Assembly (NCBI GenBank): GCA_035606175.1
Contig: DATNFW010000028.1
Location: 1 to 25,394 of the forward strand
Direction: 5' to 3'
Length of the DNA: 25,394 nucleotides
From: JASHUC01 sp035606175
Lineage (GTDB): Bacteria; Pseudomonadota; Gammaproteobacteria; Steroidobacterales; Steroidobacteraceae
The position numbers were made by a program, and so were the translations under genes. The notes under the pieces were generated by a model that did no database searches, was not told the origin of the DNA, and saw nothing but the letters and a program-made list of their open reading frames with translations. Shown piece by piece: positions 22,890-25,394 of the stretch (within the stretch, counting starts at the first letter, position 1; each line of letters starts with the position of its first letter).

Positions 22890-24185
22890 TCAGTTGAGCC
22901 GCAGTCCATAAACCGGGGTGTCGATGTGCCTGATCAGCAGCGCCACGTCGACCGAACCCCAGCTCACCACCCGAAACCTCCCGAACGTGTGGCGCCAATT
23001 GCTCGCGTGTCGGGAGATAGCTTTGGCATCTTCGACCGGGTTCAACCCGGCACCGATATATCGCTTCCACCGCCATTCGCCCGCAATCAGGGACGACCAG
23101 CCCGATCCGTGTGGCGCCGCGATCGTGTGGAAAGCAGCCCCATCCTCCGGGGAGTAATAGATCAATCGATCGAGGCTCGGCGCGTACTCGAATGCGGCGC
23201 ATTCTGCAATGCCCGATCGAAGGCCGCTAGAACGCAACGGTACTGCCGGTGCCGCCGGGTCCGAGGGATTGATCGCAAACAGAGCGTCGCGCTGATGTAC
23301 CAGCGCCACGATGACATCCCGCGTTGGGTCCATTTGCATCGCGTTGTGATTGGCAATGCCCGGGAACTTACTCGGGTATAACGGTCCCCAGCGGCCAAAA
23401 GTACCATCCGCATGAGCACCGTCCGGGCAAAAGCCGATAAAGGCGTTGCCCGCACCATCATCGCCTGAGTGGCCCCACAGAACGCGCCGCGAGGTGTCCC
23501 AGGTTGTAAACCCTCCGGAGTTCAGAATCGCAGAATCATGTAACGGACCGCGACGCCACTGGCGGCGATCAAGGTTGAACATGTGCGGAATGGCGACAGC
23601 CCTGGGGTGGGGACCGAGCTCGGTGTTGCCCTTCAAAATCAAGTAGTCATTGCCGACTTCGTCATACTGCACGTAGCCATAAGTATGCGGGGGAAGCGGG
23701 GAGCCGTCCGGATACTCAGCATTCGGATAGAACGCACCGGCTCCGTATTCTTCCGGGCCACCCCGAGTGAATCCGTCCGAGATTCGCCCCCACTCTCGCC
23801 TCGCGATATCAAATGCGTGAACATCGGAGCCAAAGTAGTCGTTGTGGCCTCCTCCGAAGACAAGCAATGAGCCCGAGTCACCGAGGCGCGTGGCGAGCAC
23901 CGCACCGTTCCATGCCTCGGTAATCCCCGGAAACCCGTTTCGGCCACTCCACGGCGCATGGACATAGTGGCCGGTCAGCCGACGCAGGATCGCAAAGGGT
24001 CGCCGCGCAGGATTCAGACCGAGATCGCGAGCTGGATCACAGTCACTCAGATAACGAGTACCAGCGCTCGTGGCAGGCAGCCCGAGATCCGGTCTATCAC
24101 CTGACAGGCGATACCACCTTCCGATCCTCATTGCACCCAGCCACTGCGGGGCTCGCGGTTGCAACGGTCTTTGGTCGTGCACCAT
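22890..24185 (-). CDS. Kelch-like beta-propeller protein, possibly N-terminally truncated
   Basis: The 431-residue product has kelch/galactose-oxidase-like propeller features: a blade at about 90-138 with LLVFGGGHNDYFGSDVHAFD and a following WGRI strand, TYGYVQYDEVGNDYLIL, TTWDTSRRVLWGHSGDDG and ANHNAMQMDPTRDVIVAL. Relatives are usually secreted, yet the start here (MVHDQRPLQPRAPQW) is not a signal peptide; an in-frame stop lies directly before the ATG at 24185, and M19 is an alternative start. Loss of the 5' end is therefore possible. GC in lines I counted (about 53-62%) is lower than in the operons to the left. Function unknown; it may belong with the downstream DNRLRE-like lipoprotein. Confidence 0.6.
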   Translation of the reverse strand: MVHDQRPLQPRAPQWLGAMRIGRWYRLSGDRPDLGLPATSAGTRYLSDCDPARDLGLNPARRPFAILRRLTGHYVHAPWSGRNGFPGITEAWNGAVLATRLGDSGSLLVFGGGHNDYFGSDVHAFDIARREWGRISDGFTRGGPEEYGAGAFYPNAEYPDGSPLPPHTYGYVQYDEVGNDYLILKGNTELGPHPRAVAIPHMFNLDRRQWRRGPLHDSAILNSGGFTTWDTSRRVLWGHSGDDGAGNAFIGFCPDGAHADGTFGRWGPLYPSKFPGIANHNAMQMDPTRDVIVALVHQRDALFAINPSDPAAPAVPLRSSGLRSGIAECAAFEYAPSLDRLIYYSPEDGAAFHTIAAPHGSGWSSLIAGEWRWKRYIGAGLNPVEDAKAISRHASNWRHTFGRFRVVSWGSVDVALLIRHIDTPVYGLRLN

Positions 24186-24297
24186 CTACCCTATACGTTA
24201 CGGACGAAGTCTCGAATTTGCGATCCAGCTGCGAGCCGCTCGACCTGTTCGAACTTGCAGCGTGCGTACGACGGCGCAGCCGAGGCGGACGACAGGG

Positions 24298-24591
24298 CTA
24301 TTCGCCCGCGTATCCTGCTTCAAGCTGGTGCCGAACAGCCAGGATGGGGACGCTATCTTCGGCTGAAAGCCAGCGGTACTTCGCGATATATCCGTAACAT
24401 CCGCGCGACAGGACGAGTTCGCGCCTGCCCTTCTCGCCAGCTTTTCCAATCAGCGGATGGTCCGCCAAAACCTCAAGGGCCTTACGAACGCTCAGGACCT
24501 GCTCACGTGCTTTTCGGGGGTCTTCGGCGATGAGGCCAAGCAGTGGCTCGAGAGCCGCGCGCGCTCGTTGAGTCATTTCGACCGTCGCCAT
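24298..24591 (-). CDS. RelE/ParE-family toxin
   Basis: This 97-residue protein matches the RelE/ParE superfamily, toxins that cleave mRNA at ribosomes or inhibit gyrase. The start MATVEMTQRARAALEPLL, the middle LADHPLIGKAGEKGRRELVLSR and the end SVPILAVRHQLEAGY all fit. A start at 24591 overlaps the antitoxin by 19 bases; an inner ATG at 24576 would overlap it as ATGA. The frame is intact. RelE versus ParE cannot be decided by eye. The partner antitoxin upstream has lost its usual N-terminus, so regulation of the pair is probably altered. Confidence 0.8.
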   Translation of the reverse strand: MATVEMTQRARAALEPLLGLIAEDPRKAREQVLSVRKALEVLADHPLIGKAGEKGRRELVLSRGCYGYIAKYRWLSAEDSVPILAVRHQLEAGYAGE

Positions 24592-24878
24592 GCACGAGCC
24601 TTGGGACGGCGCACCTTTGTGCCGGACGCCCGCGCAGCCAGGTAGTCGAACGTCGCAGCCAGCTCGAAGGCCTTTCCGCTGGACATGGCTTCTTCCTCTG
24701 AACGTGCTGCTTCGTCCGCGAATCGCGCCCTCACCTCGGCTCGCTCCGCCTCGCGCGCCAGCGCATCGACCACGAACGCATGGGGTGTCTTGCGGCGGAA
24801 GCGACTTCGAGTACCACGCCTCGATCTATGACGTCGTCGTTCATCCCGAGTATCAAGGCCGTTTGTCGGCTCCCGCAT
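24573..24878 (-). pseudogene. CopG/ParD-like antitoxin with its 5' end replaced
   Basis: From about residue 29 (RKTPHAFVVDALAREAER) to the end (YLAARASGTKVRRPKARAWRR) this resembles CopG/ParD-like antitoxins, including the toxin-binding C-terminal half. Such proteins normally begin with a short beta-strand of ribbon-helix-helix type that binds DNA. Here the 28 or so codons before it are arginine-rich nonsense, being the antisense of a GNAT gene fragment that starts at about 24797 on the other strand. The antitoxin may still be made from an ATG at 24878 or an internal GTG, and could still block the toxin, but would lack operator binding. It overlaps the toxin start. Confidence 0.65.
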
Positions 24879-25028
24879 AATGAAGAGCTACTATCCTCAC
24901 TTCCGGTGTGGCGCATCCTGCTCGTAGCGGATGCCAACGCCAGGCCATTCTACGAGCGGCTTGGCTTTGAATCGTTTGGAGACGTGCTCGCGCGAATCGA
25001 TCGGACCAAGCTCTACGACACACGATAA
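24797..25028 (+). pseudogene. GNAT-family N-acetyltransferase remnant, truncated and frameshifted
   Basis: Two reading frames together give the C-terminal half of a GNAT acetyltransferase. Frame one (24797-24862) reads GSDFEYHASIYDVVVHPEYQ then GR, the family's acetyl-CoA-binding strand and Q/R-x-x-G start; it ends in a stop at 24878-24880. Frame two (about 24886-25028) reads LLSSLPVWRILLVADANARP, then FYERLGFESFGDVLARID and a stop at 25026-25028. The helix between is partly missing, so a deletion with a frame change lies between 24863 and 24890. The N-terminal half is absent; sequence to the left belongs to the antitoxin on the other strand. The stop codon lies inside the 5' arm of an attC-like site. 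Confidence 0.7.
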
Positions 25029-25089
25029 CGGTTGGGCGTGGAGGCTGCACGCGAGGGCGAGCGCGACCGCCGGAGCACAGCCGTTATGC
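25023..25089 (+). other. Integron attC-like recombination site
   Basis: The 67-base element starts with CGATAAC (25023-25029), which contains the stop codon of the GNAT remnant, and ends with GTTATGC (25083-25089), close to the attC core GTTRRRY. The arms ATAACGG (25025-25031) and CCGTTAT (25081-25087) pair perfectly, and the next six positions (TTGGGC against GCACAG) pair at five, giving a 12/13 stem around a GC-rich centre. Gene cassettes of integrons typically end this way just after the reading frame. No integrase gene or second attC is visible, so this would be a solitary or remnant site. Confidence 0.5.
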
Positions 25090-25394
25090 GGTTTCGAATC
25101 GTCCTTATCTAAATTCGGTTATCACCAAGGCCGCATGTGGCATCGTTGCACGAGTAATAGAGTAGTGCGACGGACCGACTTCCTTGACCGATAGCCACGC
25201 CCATCCGGCGGAGTCGATTGTGACAGCATAGTCGCTGGTGGCCATCGCGCGCCCCCTGGCGGCCACCCAACTTCCTCCACCTGCGTCCACTTGAAAATCC
25301 CCCGCCCCTGAACTGATCGGGCGCCGGTCGGCGCCGAGGGCAAGTTTGCGGCAGGACGTTACGCTGCTCCCTTTTTTCGACGGGGAGCACGGGG
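25090..25394. other. Terminal 305 bases, no recognised gene
   Basis: Beyond the attC-like site I find no recognised gene. A small minus-strand frame (25105-25245, 46 residues, starting MATSDYAVTIDSAGWAWL) has AGGGGG six bases upstream of its ATG and is the only candidate; I cannot assign it to a family. The right edge (25370 onward) carries a T6 run and ends inside unassigned sequence. Confidence 0.3.

Noticed and set aside
22543..23202. 219-residue minus-strand open frame overlapping the kelch-like gene
   Set aside because: Its first half is another frame of the kelch-like gene; only the last 113 codons fill non-coding space and are listed as doubtful.
1..25394. CRISPR arrays, rRNA or tRNA genes, insertion-sequence transposases
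   Set aside because: No regularly spaced repeats, no conserved RNA signatures and no transposase-like frames were found on reading.

Overview
The window reads as a high-GC gammaproteobacterial chromosome. The evidence is gene order and protein character: gatCAB facing away from mreBCD, followed by mrdA-rodA-mltB-rlpA, a D-amino-acid aminotransferase and a YbeD-type protein, with E. coli-like MreB, RodA, CysT and CysW sequences. The genus cannot be fixed from sequence alone; uncultured relatives of Steroidobacter/Nevskia/Xanthomonas type would fit.

Layout. (1) 1-2297, minus strand: gatC-gatA-gatB, the tRNA-dependent amidotransferase, with gatB cut by the window edge. (2) 2298-2431: a short divergent promoter region. 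(3) 2432-11580, plus strand: one tightly packed cell-wall elongation run, mreB-mreC-mreD-mrdA-rodA-mltB-rlpA-dat-ybeD, mostly with overlapping stops and starts. The dacA/dacC carboxypeptidase gene often found after rlpA is absent, and lipB/lipA do not follow ybeD. (4) 11581-18153, plus strand: an unusual sulfate-importer operon. It has a CysA-like ATPase carrying a C-terminal universal-stress-protein-like domain, CysT and CysW permeases, then a membrane histidine kinase with a four-cysteine PAS domain and an OmpR-type response regulator. No periplasmic binding protein is present. A tandem repeat with pho-box-like geometry lies upstream of the first gene. (5) 18250-19380, minus: a short MetE-like (catalytic-domain-only) methionine synthase. 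(6) 19636-21823, plus: a DUF2231 membrane protein and a PQQ-type quinoprotein lipoprotein. (7) 21869-25394: an accessory tail, lower in GC where hand-counted. It holds a DNRLRE-like lipoprotein, a kelch-like protein without a signal peptide, a RelE/ParE toxin with a truncated antitoxin, the remains of a GNAT acetyltransferase, and an integron attC-like site starting at the GNAT stop codon.

How it works together. Region 3 is the Rod system: MreB filaments, MreCD, the PBP2/RodA synthase pair, and the MltB and RlpA lytic enzymes. Region 4 looks like sulfate (or related oxyanion) uptake under its own two-component control, which differs from the familiar CysB arrangement. It is the best candidate here for an undescribed system. 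Region 7 looks like a site of repeated insertion and decay: the antitoxin and the GNAT gene, pointing away from each other, both lose their 5' ends at the same junction.
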